This document shows, in pieces, positions 41,967 through 51,277 of a stretch of 61,601 nucleotides of DNA; positions within the stretch are counted from its first letter, which is position 1; the number at the start of each line of letters is the position of its first letter. The position numbers and the translations under genes were made by a program. The notes beneath the pieces are model-generated. The model was not told where the DNA came from and did no database searches. It saw only the letters and a list, made by a program, of their open reading frames with translations. The stretch covers positions 1-61,601 of the forward strand of contig CANLMX010000009.1 in NCBI GenBank assembly GCA_947492385.1, given 5' to 3'. This DNA comes from Planctomycetaceae bacterium. Lineage in GTDB: Bacteria; Planctomycetota; Phycisphaerae; Phycisphaerales; SM1A02.

Positions 41967-44825
41967 TCAGTCGACGGTGAGGAAGTCGTTGAGGTTGAGG
42001 AGCACCAGGCAGTAGGCCTGCATGGCGGCCGCGTCGTCGAGCCCGTCGCGGGCGCGGAGTTCCTGCACGAAGGCTTCGGCCTCGGCAAGGTCCTCGGGCG
42101 GCGGCGGTCCGCCGGACGTGAGTTCGCGCGCGCGCATGAGTTGTGCCCGCACGTCCCCCGGACGCTCGCGCATCACGCGCGATGCGAGGTCCTGCGCCAG
42201 CGAGTTGGTGAGCGCCCCGTTGAACATGGTGAGCGCCTGCGTCGGCTGCACGGTCGCGAACCGCACGGGACAGGGACCGTCGACGTCCGCCATGTCGAAC
42301 ACCGAGAGCAGCGGGTGCTGCAACGAACGCTTGAGCTGCACGTACAGCGTGCGACGGGTCCACGTGCCGGGCGGGGTGGGCGGCCACACCTCGTCGGGCT
42401 TGCTGCTGGTCGCCAGCACCTCGGCGGGCATCGGCGGGCGCACGCCCGGCCCGCCTCGCTCGACGCTCAGCGTCCCCGCGGCCGCAAGCATCGAGTCGCG
42501 CAGTTCCTCGGCCGAGAGCCGCCTGGCACGGAACCGCGAAAGCAGTTCGTTGGGCGCATCCTTCGCACGCGCGTCGTCGCCCGGGATGCTCGACATGCGG
42601 TACGCGGCGCTCGTCATGAGGAGCCGATGCATCGCCTTCATGCTCCAACCGCGCGCAGCGACCTCGCACGCCAGCCAGTCGAGCAGCTCGGGATGCGTGG
42701 GTGCCTCCCCAAGCTTCCCGAGGTCGTTGGGCGTCGGGCAGATTCCCACGCCGAAGTGGCGCTGCCACAGACGATTCGCGACGGTCCTCAACGTGAGCGC
42801 GTTGCGTTCGTCGGCAATCCACCGCGCAAGCGCCAGCCGACGGCCGCTTGATTCGCCGTGCGGTCGTGCGACCGGCGGCTCAGGCTCGAAGCGCGCCGCG
42901 ATCACGGGCACGCCGGGGCCCACGCGCTCGCCCGGGGCGTGCGGGCTGCCCCGCACCATCACGTGCGTCTCGCGCGGCGCGTCCGCCTCGCGCACCGCCA
43001 GCACCGACTCGCCTGCCTGGTCCGGTGGCCGCAGCGCGGCGAGCTGTTCGCGCATGGCGCGCCACCGTGCGCGTTCCGCCTCGGGCCGGGCCGCCATCGC
43101 CCGTTCGGCCTCGGGCATGGGCGCCAGGCCGGTTGCGATCGAGCGGATCTCGTCGTGCGAAAGGACGCGGCCGTAGAAGCGCACCTCGTCGATCGTGCCC
43201 GCGAACGCGCCGCCGTCCGGAAGCATCGAGCCGATCGCGACCGTCTCAGGCGTGTCGAGCGGGTCCCTCGATCCGACGGCCGAGTCGACGTCGACGCCAT
43301 CCACCCACAGAGCGATCCGGCCGGTGGCGCGGTCGCGCGTGAATGCCACGTGATGCCATGCACCGTCGTTGTGCCCGGGCCCGCTCGAGACGAATGTCTC
43401 GGGCGCACCCGTGCCTGCAGACACGTAGCCATGCGCGATGAGGCTGACGCCCCAGTCGCGCACGATGCCCGGCACCTCGGCGTCCACGAGGCCCTTGCCG
43501 AGGAACCACCGGCGGTCGGTGTCGCTGCCGCCGCCCACGTCGGTGGTGCGGAACCAGAAGCTCACGGTGAACGTGTCCTCGACCGGACGACGGATCTCGA
43601 CGCGGTCATCGCCCGCGTCGAACGCGAATGCGCGTCCCACACGGCCCTCGGCGCCGAATCCCGCGTCGCGCACCATGGCGTCCGGCACCGTGGAGCCGGG
43701 TGCGCCGTTGCGCGCGGTTGCGGACTTCGCATCATCGAACGCAAGGAGCGCGACCAGTCCCTCGGCCGGCGCACGATCGGCGAACGCGGCGGTCGGCGCG
43801 TCGGCCCCGGCCGCGGCACCACGCTCGGCATCCGCGATCGAGGCCACCAGTTCCGCCCGCCGGGCGCGATACCTTCGGTGCTCGTCCTCCGGGTCGACCG
43901 TTCCGAAGTCGGGCCGCACCATGCGCAGGACGCTCTCCGCGTCGATCGAGTTGAACGGGCTCGACTTGTACGGCTTCACGCCCGCGAAGTGCGCCGCGAA
44001 GCGGTAGTAGTCCCGCTGGGCGATCGGGTCGCCCTTGTGGTCGTGGCAGCGCGCGCAGCCAAGCCCGATGCCCAGGAACGTCCGTGCTGTCACGTCGACG
44101 ATCCCGTCCACGTCGTCGGCGACGGCCTGCTTGAGGTCCGGCACCTCGTCGTCCCACATGCCGAGCCGGTAGTAGCCCGTCGCGACGAGCGTCGCGTGCG
44201 TGCGGTCGGGGAGCTCGTCGCCGGCCAGCTGCTCGACGATGAACCGGTCGTACGGCATGTCGGCATTGATGGCCGCGACCACCCAGTCGCGGTACTTCCA
44301 GGCCGACACCTTCTCGCCGTCGCGCTCGAAGCCGTTGGTGTCGGCGTAGCGCACCAGGTCGAGCCAGTGGCGCGCCCAGTGCACGCCGTGCTCGGGGCTC
44401 TCGAGCAGGCGGTCGACGAGGCGCTCGTAGGCGTCGGGACGCGGGTCGGCCTCGAACGCGCGCACGTCCTCGGGCGTCGGCGGCAGGCCCGTCAGGTCGT
44501 AGTTGGCCCGCCGGATGAGGACCGCGCGCGTGGCCTCGGGCGCCGGCGCGATCCCACGCGCCTGGAGCTTGGCGAGGACGAAGCGGTCGACCGGGTTCCG
44601 CGGCCACGACGGGTCGGCCACCTCGGGCGGCTCCGGCCGTTCGAGAGGCTTCCAGCTCCACCACGTGTCACGGGCCTTGAGCGCACGCTTCTCGAGGACC
44701 TCGCCATGCGCGGCCGCCCCGGCGGCATCGTCGGCCCCCGTGGGCGCGCGCGTGACGCCACCTGCCGCCTCGGGCGGCGTGGTCGCGAGCCACAGCGTGG
44801 CGGCCAGGATGGGGCCGAGGGCCAT
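41967..44825 (-). CDS. DUF1549/DUF1553 protein with central LamG-like domain
   Basis: A 952-residue exported protein (signal ALGPILAATLWLATTPP). DUF1549 spans about residues 55-260 (NPVDRFVLAKLQARGIAPAP; YADTNGFERDGEKVSAWKYR) and contains a haem-binding-type CARCH at about residue 255 (GCARCHDHKGDPIAQRDYY). A LamG/concanavalin-like insert lies in the middle (about 350-550). DUF1553 forms the end (LALARWIADERNALTLRTVAN; HPELLDWLACEVAARGW; TMFNGALTNSLAQDLASRV). The N-terminal cytochrome c (PSCyt1) domain often fused to this family is missing. It is paired with the DUF1501 gene downstream. Confidence 0.88.
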   Translation of the reverse strand: MALGPILAATLWLATTPPEAAGGVTRAPTGADDAAGAAAHGEVLEKRALKARDTWWSWKPLERPEPPEVADPSWPRNPVDRFVLAKLQARGIAPAPEATRAVLIRRANYDLTGLPPTPEDVRAFEADPRPDAYERLVDRLLESPEHGVHWARHWLDLVRYADTNGFERDGEKVSAWKYRDWVVAAINADMPYDRFIVEQLAGDELPDRTHATLVATGYYRLGMWDDEVPDLKQAVADDVDGIVDVTARTFLGIGLGCARCHDHKGDPIAQRDYYRFAAHFAGVKPYKSSPFNSIDAESVLRMVRPDFGTVDPEDEHRRYRARRAELVASIADAERGAAAGADAPTAAFADRAPAEGLVALLAFDDAKSATARNGAPGSTVPDAMVRDAGFGAEGRVGRAFAFDAGDDRVEIRRPVEDTFTVSFWFRTTDVGGGSDTDRRWFLGKGLVDAEVPGIVRDWGVSLIAHGYVSAGTGAPETFVSSGPGHNDGAWHHVAFTRDRATGRIALWVDGVDVDSAVGSRDPLDTPETVAIGSMLPDGGAFAGTIDEVRFYGRVLSHDEIRSIATGLAPMPEAERAMAARPEAERARWRAMREQLAALRPPDQAGESVLAVREADAPRETHVMVRGSPHAPGERVGPGVPVIAARFEPEPPVARPHGESSGRRLALARWIADERNALTLRTVANRLWQRHFGVGICPTPNDLGKLGEAPTHPELLDWLACEVAARGWSMKAMHRLLMTSAAYRMSSIPGDDARAKDAPNELLSRFRARRLSAEELRDSMLAAAGTLSVERGGPGVRPPMPAEVLATSSKPDEVWPPTPPGTWTRRTLYVQLKRSLQHPLLSVFDMADVDGPCPVRFATVQPTQALTMFNGALTNSLAQDLASRVMRERPGDVRAQLMRARELTSGGPPPPEDLAEAEAFVQELRARDGLDDAAAMQAYCLVLLNLNDFLTVD

Positions 44826-44916
44826 TCCGCGTTCCTCTACCGACAGAGGTGGCGCGTGTTTCACGCGAAGGCCACGGAACCGCGGACATTCAGTGCCCCT
44901 TCCCTACGATTGCGCC

Positions 44917-47451
44917 ATGACCTGCCTCCGGTTCACCGTTATCGGCATGGTGGTGCTCCTTGCCGCGGCGCTCGGCATCGTGCCGATCGCCGCGGCGGCG
45001 CCGCCGCGCGACCCCGCGAAGCTCGGCGCCGCACAGCTCCTCATCGTGCACTTCGCGCGGATCGACGGCCAGTACGAAGGCTGGAACCTGTGGGCGTGGC
45101 CTGCCGACCGTGACGGTTCATCGTTCGCGTTCGACGACCGCGACGACTTCGGGCGCATCGCGGTGGTGCCCCTCAAGGAACGCACCGATCGCGTCGGCCT
45201 CATCGTGCGCAAGGGCGAATGGGAGCAGAAGGACGGCGACCAGGATCGGTACGTCAAGCTCGGCGACCGCCCCGTGACCGAGGTGTGGTTGGTCGCGGGT
45301 GACCCGAAGGTGCACGAGTCGCGGCCCGCGGTGGACCGCTCGCTCAAGGTGCACGTCGCGTTCCTCGATGCGCGCGACCGCGTCACGCTCGCCACCAGCG
45401 CACCGCTCGACGCGAAGCAGTCGCGTGAACTCACGGTGCGCCTGGAAGGCCCTGGCGCGCCGATTCGCGCGACCGCGGTGAAGGCCGCACAGGCTCCCAG
45501 CGCGTCGCGTCCGCTCACCGAGGTGCGTCTCTCCCGCCGCCTGCGGGATGACGAGGTGGGACGCCTGCGACTCGAGGTTCCGGGGGCTTCCGCGGTGCCG
45601 GTGTTCGCGCGCGGGGTCCTCGACGACCCGGCGTTCGTGGCCGATCGCGCGAAGCTGGGCGCGTGGAGCACCCGGGAATCCACGACGTTCCGGACGTGGT
45701 CGCCCGTGGCCGATTCCGTGGAGTTGCTCACGTGGGCACCGGGCGCCGCGCCGGACGCGGCCCCTGCGCGCACCGTTCCGCTGGCACGCGGGACCAACGG
45801 CACCTGGGAAGCCACGGTCGGTGGTGACCTCCACGGAACGCCGTACCGCTACCGCTTCCGCCACTACGGCAGCGCCGCCGAGGCGGCGGACATCCACTGC
45901 TTCGCCGCAACGCCGGACACGGTGCGGTCGATCGTCGTCGACCTCGCGCGGTGCGAGCCTGTGGGCTGGGCCGAGGACCGCGCCCCGACCGTCGCGAAGC
46001 CGACCGACGAGGTCATCTACGAGCTGCACGTGCGCGACTTCACGATCACCGACGCATCGTGCCCGCCCGAACGCCGCGGCACGTACCTCGGGCTGGTCCA
46101 CGCGGGCACCGCGGCCGGCAAGGCGACTGCGCTCGGGCACCTGCGCGAACTCGGCGTCACCGCGGTCCACCTGCTTCCCGTGCACGACCATCCGACGCCG
46201 GCCGACCAGTACAACTGGGGCTACTGGACCGCCTTCTTCAACGTGCCCGAGGGCAACTACGCGACGCGCACGGGCGACTTCGCGGCCCCCATCGTCGAGC
46301 TCCGCGAGGCGATCGCCGGGCTGCACCGCGCGGGGCTCCGCGTGGTGCTCGACGTCGTCTACAACCACACGTGCTCGAGCGGTCCTTCGAGCCCGTTCGA
46401 CTGCACCGTGCCGTACTGGTTCTTCCGCACGACGCCCGATGGCCTGTACTCGAATGACGCCGGGTGCGGCAACAGCGTGGCCGACGAACGGCCGATGGTG
46501 CGCAAGTACATCCTCGACTCCCTGACGCACTGGCTCACCGCATACAAGGTCGATGGGTTCCGCTTTGACCTGCTTGGCACGCACGTGCGAGACACGGTGA
46601 GCGCGGCTGCGGCGACAATCAAGCGCGTCCGCCCCGATGCCACGATCTACGGCGAACCGTGGACGGGCGGCGGCCCCATCCGCTTCGGCAAGGGGGCGCA
46701 GCGCGGTATGCCGGTCGCGGTGTTCAATGACCACCTCCGCAACGTGATCCGCGGCGACCTCGACGGCACCGCCACGGGGTTCGCGTTCGGGCCCGGCGGC
46801 GACCGCGAGGCGATGAAGCGGGGAATCATGGGCTCGATCGACGACTTCGCGGCCGAGCCGACCGAGAGCGTGAACTACGCCTCGGCGCACGACAACCTGT
46901 CACTCGTGGACAAGATCGCGAAGGCCACGCCCGGCGCGGACGCCGCCGCGCGCCGCGCCATGCAGCGCCTGGCGATCGGCATCGTGCTGGTGAGCCAGGG
47001 TGTTCCGTTCATCGAGGGTGGCAGCGAGATCTGCCGCACCAAGGGCGGCGACCACAACTCGTACCAGTCCGGCGATGCGGTCAACCGGTTCGACTGGGAC
47101 CTGAAGGCCGGCTGCGACGACGTGAGCGACTGGGTGGCGGGGATGATCGCGATCCGGCGTGCGCACCCCGCGTTCCGCATGGCCGACGACGCGCAGGTGC
47201 GCGCCGCGATCCGGTGGGTCGACGCGCCCGCCGAGGCGCTTGCGTGGACGATCGACGGCGCCCCGGCGGGCGATCCCGCCAAGCGCGTGTTCGTGGCGCT
47301 CAACGGCGGGCCCGCACCGGCCACGGTCGCGGTGCCCGCGGGGCGCTGGCGCGTCCTCGCCGACGCCGACCGTGCGGGACCCGAGCCGCGCGAGGCGCTC
47401 GGCGCGTCGGTGACCGTGCCGCCGTACGCGATGGTGGTGGCGGAGGAGTGA
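44917..47451 (+). CDS. Type I pullulanase (CBM41, CBM48, GH13), exported
   Basis: An 844-residue secreted enzyme with signal RFTVIGMVVLLAAALGIVPIAAAA. CBM41-like starch binding is at about residues 40-130 (VHFARIDGQYEGWNLWAW), CBM48 at about 250-350 (RTWSPVADSVELLTW) and the GH13 barrel follows. Catalytic residues are Asp551 (GFRFDLLGTH), Glu580 (IYGEPWTGG) and Asp659 (YASAHDNLSL). The pullulanase-type YNWGYWTAFFNVPEGNY is present. It cleaves alpha-1,6 branches of pullulan or glycogen. It is divergent from the DUF1553 gene (91 bases) and ends 25 bases before xylA. Confidence 0.9.
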   Translation: MTCLRFTVIGMVVLLAAALGIVPIAAAAPPRDPAKLGAAQLLIVHFARIDGQYEGWNLWAWPADRDGSSFAFDDRDDFGRIAVVPLKERTDRVGLIVRKGEWEQKDGDQDRYVKLGDRPVTEVWLVAGDPKVHESRPAVDRSLKVHVAFLDARDRVTLATSAPLDAKQSRELTVRLEGPGAPIRATAVKAAQAPSASRPLTEVRLSRRLRDDEVGRLRLEVPGASAVPVFARGVLDDPAFVADRAKLGAWSTRESTTFRTWSPVADSVELLTWAPGAAPDAAPARTVPLARGTNGTWEATVGGDLHGTPYRYRFRHYGSAAEAADIHCFAATPDTVRSIVVDLARCEPVGWAEDRAPTVAKPTDEVIYELHVRDFTITDASCPPERRGTYLGLVHAGTAAGKATALGHLRELGVTAVHLLPVHDHPTPADQYNWGYWTAFFNVPEGNYATRTGDFAAPIVELREAIAGLHRAGLRVVLDVVYNHTCSSGPSSPFDCTVPYWFFRTTPDGLYSNDAGCGNSVADERPMVRKYILDSLTHWLTAYKVDGFRFDLLGTHVRDTVSAAAATIKRVRPDATIYGEPWTGGGPIRFGKGAQRGMPVAVFNDHLRNVIRGDLDGTATGFAFGPGGDREAMKRGIMGSIDDFAAEPTESVNYASAHDNLSLVDKIAKATPGADAAARRAMQRLAIGIVLVSQGVPFIEGGSEICRTKGGDHNSYQSGDAVNRFDWDLKAGCDDVSDWVAGMIAIRRAHPAFRMADDAQVRAAIRWVDAPAEALAWTIDGAPAGDPAKRVFVALNGGPAPATVAVPAGRWRVLADADRAGPEPREALGASVTVPPYAMVVAEE

Positions 47452-47476
47452 CGGCGCCATCCGTACCATCGTGCCC

Positions 47477-48667
47477 ATGCCCGATGCGTTCGACCCCTCG
47501 CCGTCTGATCGCTTCACCTTCGGCCTCTGGACCGTGGGCAACCGCGGTGCCGACCCGTTCGGCCTGCCCGTGCGTCCCGCCATGACGCCGTTGCAGCTGG
47601 TGCAGGGGCTTGGCCGCATCGGCGCCTGGGGCGTGAACCTGCACGACAACGACCTCGTGCCGTTCGGTGCAACCGCGCCCGAGCGCGATCGCATCGTGAC
47701 CGAGTTCGCGCGCGCCGTGGCCGACGCCGGGATGTGCGTCCCGATGGCAACCACCAACCTGTTCTCGCACCCGGTGTTCCGTGACGGTGCATTCACCTCC
47801 AGCGACCCGCGCGTCCGCGCGTTCGCCGTGCAGAAGGCCATGCAAGGCATCGAGCTCGGCGTCGAACTGGGCGCGCGGACGATCGTCTTCTGGGGCGGCC
47901 GCGAGGGTGCCGAGACCGACGCATGCCGCGATCCGCGCGACGCCATCGCGTGGTACCGCGAATGCCTCAACGTGCTGTGCCACTGGACGCGTTCGCAGGG
48001 GTGGGACCTGCGATTCGCGCTCGAGGCCAAGCCGAACGAGCCGCGCGGCGACATCTATCTGCCGACCACCGGTCACATGCTGCACTTCATCCAGACGCTC
48101 GACCATCCGCAGATGTGCGGCGTGAACCCCGAGGTCGCGCACGAGACCATGGCGGGCCTCAACTTCCTCCACGCTGTGGCCCAGGCGATGGAATGCGGCA
48201 AGCTGTTCCACGTCGACCTCAACGCGCAGCGGATCGGGAAGTTCGACCAGGACCTCCGCTTCGGAAGCGAGGACCTGAAGGGCGCGTTCTTCCTGGTGCG
48301 CATGCTCGAGGGATGCAGCGGGCGCCCGGCGTACGAGGGACCGCGCCACTTCGACGCGCACGCGTACCGCACCGAGGACCCGGACGGCGTGTGGGACTTC
48401 GCGCGAGGGTGCATGCGCACGTACAAGGTGCTTGCCGCGAAGGCGCGTGCGTTCGATGCGGACCCCGAGGTGCGTGCGATCATCGCGGGCAACGCGTTCG
48501 CGGACGAACCGCTCGGGTGCGCCGCGATGCTGTCGGCAACGCAAGGTGCGGGTGCATCACGGATCCGCGCGCTCGCCCTGGACCCGGACTCGATCGCCGC
48601 GCGCGGCCACCGCTACGAGCGGCTTGACCAGCTCGCGATGGAACATCTCATGGGCGTGCGCGGCTGA
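47477..48667 (+). CDS. xylA: Xylose isomerase
   Basis: A 396-residue protein (a GTG at 47471 would add two residues). Signature parts are FTFGLWTVGNRGADPFG, GAWGVNLHDNDLVPFGA with catalytic His, FALEAKPNEPRGDIYLPT with metal-binding Glu and Lys, VNPEVAHETMAGLNF, and FHVDLNAQRIGKFDQDLRFG. This is the class I (short, actinobacterial-type) xylose isomerase, which converts xylose to xylulose and glucose to fructose in the cytoplasm. The xylulokinase gene follows after 3 bases, so the pair forms an operon, possibly also with the pullulanase. Confidence 0.95.
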   Translation: MPDAFDPSPSDRFTFGLWTVGNRGADPFGLPVRPAMTPLQLVQGLGRIGAWGVNLHDNDLVPFGATAPERDRIVTEFARAVADAGMCVPMATTNLFSHPVFRDGAFTSSDPRVRAFAVQKAMQGIELGVELGARTIVFWGGREGAETDACRDPRDAIAWYRECLNVLCHWTRSQGWDLRFALEAKPNEPRGDIYLPTTGHMLHFIQTLDHPQMCGVNPEVAHETMAGLNFLHAVAQAMECGKLFHVDLNAQRIGKFDQDLRFGSEDLKGAFFLVRMLEGCSGRPAYEGPRHFDAHAYRTEDPDGVWDFARGCMRTYKVLAAKARAFDADPEVRAIIAGNAFADEPLGCAAMLSATQGAGASRIRALALDPDSIAARGHRYERLDQLAMEHLMGVRG

Positions 48668-48670
48668 CCC

Positions 48671-50119
48671 ATGACGCTCGCGCTCGGCATCGACCTCGGC
48701 ACGCAGGGCGCGAAGGCACTCGTGATCGACGCGGACTCAGGTCGCGTGCTTGGCCGTGGCTCCGCGCCGCTTGCGGTCGACGTGCCGCGCCCCGGGGCGG
48801 CCGAGCAGCATCCCGACGCGTGGTGGGCGGCGATCGTGCACGCCGTCCGGCAGGCGATCGCATGCGATGGCGTCGATGGCACGCGCATCGGATCGATCGG
48901 CGTGAGCGGCCAGCAGCATGGGTGCGTGGTGCTCGACGCCGCAGACCGCCCGGTGCATCCGGCGAAGCTCTGGTGCGACACCGAGTGCGCAGCCGAGGCG
49001 GCGGCGCTCTCCGCGGCGCTCGGGCGTCGTGTTCCGGCGGGCTTCACCGCGCCGAAGCTGCCATGGATGCGCATGCACCGGCCCGAAGCGTTCGCGCGCA
49101 TCCGCCGCGTGATGCTCCCGCACGACTGGGTGAACCTGCGCTTGACGGGCGATGCGTTCACCGATGCCGGTGATGCTTCGGGCACTGGTTGGCTGGACGT
49201 TTCGACGCGCACCTACGACCGCGCGGCCATGGACCGGGTCGACCCGGGCCTGCACGCATGGGTTCCCCGCATCGCACTCACGGATGCCGTTGCGGGCACC
49301 CTGCGCGCCGAGGCCGCCGCCGAGCTCGGCCTGCGCGCGGGCATCGCGGTGGCTCCCGGCAGCGGCGACAACATGATGAGCGCACTGGGAGCCGGGGCCG
49401 TCGACCACGGCCTGCTGGTGGTGTCGCTCGGCACCAGCGGCACGGTGTTCGGACCCGCGGACGCGCCGGTCATTGACCCCGAGGGGCTCGTCGCCGCGTT
49501 CTGCGACGCCACCGGGCGATGGCTGCCGCTCGTCTGCACCATGAACTGCACCGTCGTCACCGAGGAGGTCCGCTCGGCCTTCGGCCTGTCGCACGACCGT
49601 CTCACGGAGCTTGCCGCCGCCGAGCCGAGCGGCGCGCACGGCGTGTCGTTTCTCCCATACCTGCAGGGCGAACGCGTGCCTGACTGGCCGCACGCCACGG
49701 GAGCGCTGCTTGGCGTCCGTCCGGGCCTCATGCGGCCTGGAGTCATCTACCGCGCGGCGCTCGAGGGCGCGACGTTCGCGCTGCTGCACGGCGCACGCCG
49801 ACTGGGGGCCCTCGGAGTGCATGCACGCGAGCTTCGCGTGGTCGGTGGTGCGTCGCGCAATCCGCTCTGGCGCCAACTGCTGGCAGATACCTTCGCTGCG
49901 CCGCTGCGGTTCCCCGCCGAGCCCGAGTCCGCGGCGCTGGGTGCGGCGCTCCAGGGCGCGGCGGTCGCCGCGGGCGTCGGCGTCGCGGAGTTCGTCCGCG
50001 CGCACCCGCCCGCGATGCTGCCTGAACGGGTGCACCCACGGCACGAGGCGGCCGCCGCGACCGCCGAGGCGTTCGCGCGCCACGAAGCGCGCGCGGCGGC
50101 GTGGGCGTCCGTCACCTGA
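48671..50119 (+). CDS. xylB: Xylulokinase
   Basis: A 482-residue FGGY kinase. Phosphate motif 1 is LALGIDLGTQGAKALVID; GVSGQQHGCVVLD and WCDTECAAEA follow; the ATP part has GSGDNMMSALGAGAVDHGLLVVSLG and ends VVGGASRNPLWRQLLAD. It phosphorylates D-xylulose to xylulose 5-phosphate for the pentose phosphate pathway. It directly follows xylA. Its 3' end overlaps the convergent epimerase gene by 8 bases. Confidence 0.93.
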   Translation: MTLALGIDLGTQGAKALVIDADSGRVLGRGSAPLAVDVPRPGAAEQHPDAWWAAIVHAVRQAIACDGVDGTRIGSIGVSGQQHGCVVLDAADRPVHPAKLWCDTECAAEAAALSAALGRRVPAGFTAPKLPWMRMHRPEAFARIRRVMLPHDWVNLRLTGDAFTDAGDASGTGWLDVSTRTYDRAAMDRVDPGLHAWVPRIALTDAVAGTLRAEAAAELGLRAGIAVAPGSGDNMMSALGAGAVDHGLLVVSLGTSGTVFGPADAPVIDPEGLVAAFCDATGRWLPLVCTMNCTVVTEEVRSAFGLSHDRLTELAAAEPSGAHGVSFLPYLQGERVPDWPHATGALLGVRPGLMRPGVIYRAALEGATFALLHGARRLGALGVHARELRVVGGASRNPLWRQLLADTFAAPLRFPAEPESAALGAALQGAAVAAGVGVAEFVRAHPPAMLPERVHPRHEAAAATAEAFARHEARAAAWASVT

Positions 50120-51248
50120 ACTCGTGCACCATGCGGTGCTCGTACCGCTGGCCGGGCCGCAGGATCACGTTCGGCCAACCCGGCACGCCCTGCTTGTTTA
50201 CGCTGTCGGGAAAGGCCTGTGTCTCCAGGCACAGCCCGTCGTGCTTTCGGTAGATCGCGCCTTCCTTGCCGGGAATGCCGTCGAGGAAGTTGCCCGAATA
50301 GAACTGGATCCCCGGTTGGTTGCTCCGGATCGTCATCGTCCGGCCGCTTGCGGGGTCGCGCAGGACCGCGCACGTGCGCATGGCGTCCGGTGCGCCGTTC
50401 ACCACGAAGTTGTGGTCGTACCCGCCCGGATCGTCCTTCGTGGCCGGCAGCAGCCCGATGTCGCGGCCGATCGCCTTCGCCGTGCGGAAGTCGAGCGGCG
50501 TGCCCGCGACGGGTTCGATCGCGCCCGTCGTGATGAGCGACGCGTTCACCGGCGTGTACCGGTCGGCCGGCAGCATCAGCTCGTGCCCCAGGATGCTGCC
50601 GCTGGCGTGCCCCGCGAGGTTCCAGTAGGAGTGGTGCGCCAGGTTCACGACGGTGGGCGCGTCGGCGGTGGCGGTCATGCGCACGTCAAGCTCGTTGCGC
50701 GCCGTGAGCACGTAGGTCACCTCGGCGGTCACGGTGCCGGGGAATCCTTCCTCGCCGTCCTTGCTCACGTACGTGAACGTCACGCCCGGCCCTTCGGGCG
50801 TCATGGTGGCCTGGCCCTTCCAGACCACCTTGTCGAATCCCTTCGCGCCGCCGTGGAGCGTGTTCGCCCCGTTGTTGGTGGTCACGCGGTACGGCTTCCC
50901 GTCGATCGCGAACGACCCGCGTGCGATCCGGTTGGCGCAGCGGCCCGCGGTGCACCCGAAGTACTGGGTGCGCGCCACGTAGTCCGCGGCGGTTGGGCGC
51001 CCGAGCACCACGTCCGCCGTGCGCCCCTTCGCATCGGGCACCCAGAGTTCGGTGACGATCGTCCCGTAGTCGGTGACGCGCATCGTCATTCCCTTCCCGT
51101 TGCGGAGGGTCCACAGGTGGACCGGCTTCCCGTCCACCGTGCCCCAGTCGATCGTCGAGATGCCCGCGTCCGGATGCTGCATGGTCGTTCCGTGGGTTGC
51201 GCAGCCCGCCGTGCAGGCGAGCGCGAGGATGGCGATGGCGGTTCGCAT
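50112..51248 (-). CDS. galM: Aldose 1-epimerase (mutarotase), lipoprotein
   Basis: A 378-residue protein with a lipobox (AIAILALACTAGC), so it acts outside the cytoplasm. GalM motifs are GKGMTMRVTDYGTIVTELW, CTAGRCANRIARGSF, LHGGAKGFDKVVW, VVNLAHHSYWNLAGHASG with catalytic His, and GGYDHNFVVNG. The final FLDGIPGKEGAIYRKHDGLCLETQAFPDSVN fits the usual catalytic Glu region. It interconverts alpha and beta anomers of sugars. It lies next to xylAB, which fits sugar use, and downstream of the SDR gene by 29 bases. Confidence 0.9.
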   Translation of the reverse strand: MRTAIAILALACTAGCATHGTTMQHPDAGISTIDWGTVDGKPVHLWTLRNGKGMTMRVTDYGTIVTELWVPDAKGRTADVVLGRPTAADYVARTQYFGCTAGRCANRIARGSFAIDGKPYRVTTNNGANTLHGGAKGFDKVVWKGQATMTPEGPGVTFTYVSKDGEEGFPGTVTAEVTYVLTARNELDVRMTATADAPTVVNLAHHSYWNLAGHASGSILGHELMLPADRYTPVNASLITTGAIEPVAGTPLDFRTAKAIGRDIGLLPATKDDPGGYDHNFVVNGAPDAMRTCAVLRDPASGRTMTIRSNQPGIQFYSGNFLDGIPGKEGAIYRKHDGLCLETQAFPDSVNKQGVPGWPNVILRPGQRYEHRMVHEFR

Positions 51249-51277
51249 GGTGTGGTCTCCGGCTGCGGCCCTTCGGG

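Noticed and set aside
44857-44870. parS-like TGTTTCACGCGAAG in the pullulanase/DUF1553 gap
   Set aside because: It lacks the second half of the palindrome (GTGAAACA), so it is not a credible parS site.
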